The notes under the pieces: model-generated
What the model was told of the DNA's origin: nothing
Databases searched by the model: none
Seen by the model: the letters and a program-made list of their open reading frames with translations, nothing else
Shown: positions 22,485 through 22,603 of the stretch, in pieces
How positions within the stretch are numbered: the first letter of the stretch is position 1
How the letters are laid out: each line of letters begins with the position of its first letter
Assembly: GCA_031295725.1 (NCBI GenBank)
Contig: JAUMNV010000067.1
Coordinates: forward strand, 1 to 22,603
Reading direction: 5' to 3'
Source of the DNA: Collinsella sp.
GTDB lineage: Bacteria > Actinomycetota > Coriobacteriia > Coriobacteriales > Coriobacteriaceae
Length of the DNA stretch: 22,603 nucleotides
Program-made: the position numbers and the translations under genes

Positions 22485-22603
22485 TGTTGGGGGTGCGGAC
22501 AGAAAGTTGGACCGCGGGGCGGTCCGGACTGGAGGTTCGCATGTACAGCAGGGAGAAGGTCGAGCTCTTCCTCCTGGCGACGGAGGACGGCATGGGGCCC
22601 ACC
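22485..22603 (+). mobile_element. Left end of an insertion sequence, probably IS3 family (cut by the right edge)
   Basis: From about 22485 (TGTTGGGGGTGCGGACAGAA) the sequence has the look of an IS3-type terminal repeat and leader. A 7-bp hairpin GGACCGC-GGG-GCGGTCC (22510-22526) precedes a short reading frame with a good ribosome-binding site. The exact left boundary is inferred, because the other end and target duplication are outside the window. Confidence 0.6.
22541..22603 (+). CDS. Start of a transposase OrfA-like protein (21 residues visible)
   Basis: The frame begins MYSREKVELFLLATEDGMGP with GGAGG five bases before the ATG. This resembles the start of IS3-family OrfA helix-turn-helix proteins, but only 21 codons are inside the window, so the family call rests mainly on context. 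Confidence 0.5.
   Translation, partial: MYSREKVELFLLATEDGMGPT

Noticed and set aside
1..22603. CRISPR array or prophage signatures
   Set aside because: No regularly spaced direct repeats, and no integrase, capsid or terminase-like frames are present.

Overview
The window is high-GC and carries a single minus-strand block of sixteen genes (19885 down to base 1), followed on the plus strand by a short accessory region (20315-22603). The gene families, the style of the AbiEi-like protein and the repeat elements suggest a gut-type actinobacterium of the Coriobacteriia, most likely Collinsella or a close relative. That assignment is an inference from gene content and composition; no 16S rRNA or other taxonomic marker is present.

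The minus-strand block is a complete, self-contained formate hydrogenlyase locus of the Hyf (FHL-2) type. In transcription order it reads: hydN (four-cluster ferredoxin), fdhF (selenocysteine formate dehydrogenase H, read through an in-frame TGA at 18872-18874), hyfA, hyfB, hyfC, hyfD, hyfE, hyfF (ferredoxin-like link and membrane arm with three antiporter-like subunits), hyfG, hyfH, hyfI ([NiFe] hydrogenase large subunit, two-cluster ferredoxin and small subunit), hyfJ (HycH-like maturation factor), hycI (endopeptidase that matures HyfG), focA (formate channel), an orphan Mo/W-bisMGD oxidoreductase, and selA and selB (selenocysteine synthesis and incorporation; selB runs off the left edge). 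Most of the genes overlap or are spaced by 0-15 bp, so this is probably one long operon. Larger gaps holding hairpins follow hydN, fdhF, focA and the orphan oxidoreductase gene.

Together these genes bring formate in (FocA), oxidise it (FdhF), pass electrons through Fe-S proteins to the Ni-Fe site and make H2, probably coupled to ion pumping by HyfB, HyfD and HyfF. Two dedicated maturation proteins are included, along with the SelA/SelB machinery needed to translate FdhF. Not in the window: SelD, tRNA-Sec, the Hyp proteins, and any FhlA/HyfR-type activator.

The region 19886-20314 separates the operon from the plus-strand genes. It contains a probable structured 5' leader for hydN, a perfect 11-bp inverted repeat (20064-20089) and several smaller palindromes. 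Downstream on the plus strand are a RelB/DinJ-like antitoxin overlapping a PIN-domain toxin with an eroded active site, a long hairpin repeat, a protein combining an AbiEi-like N-terminus with a DUF559/Vsr-like nuclease C-terminus, a partial second copy of the hairpin repeat, and the first 119 bp of an insertion sequence that looks IS3-like and is cut by the right edge.
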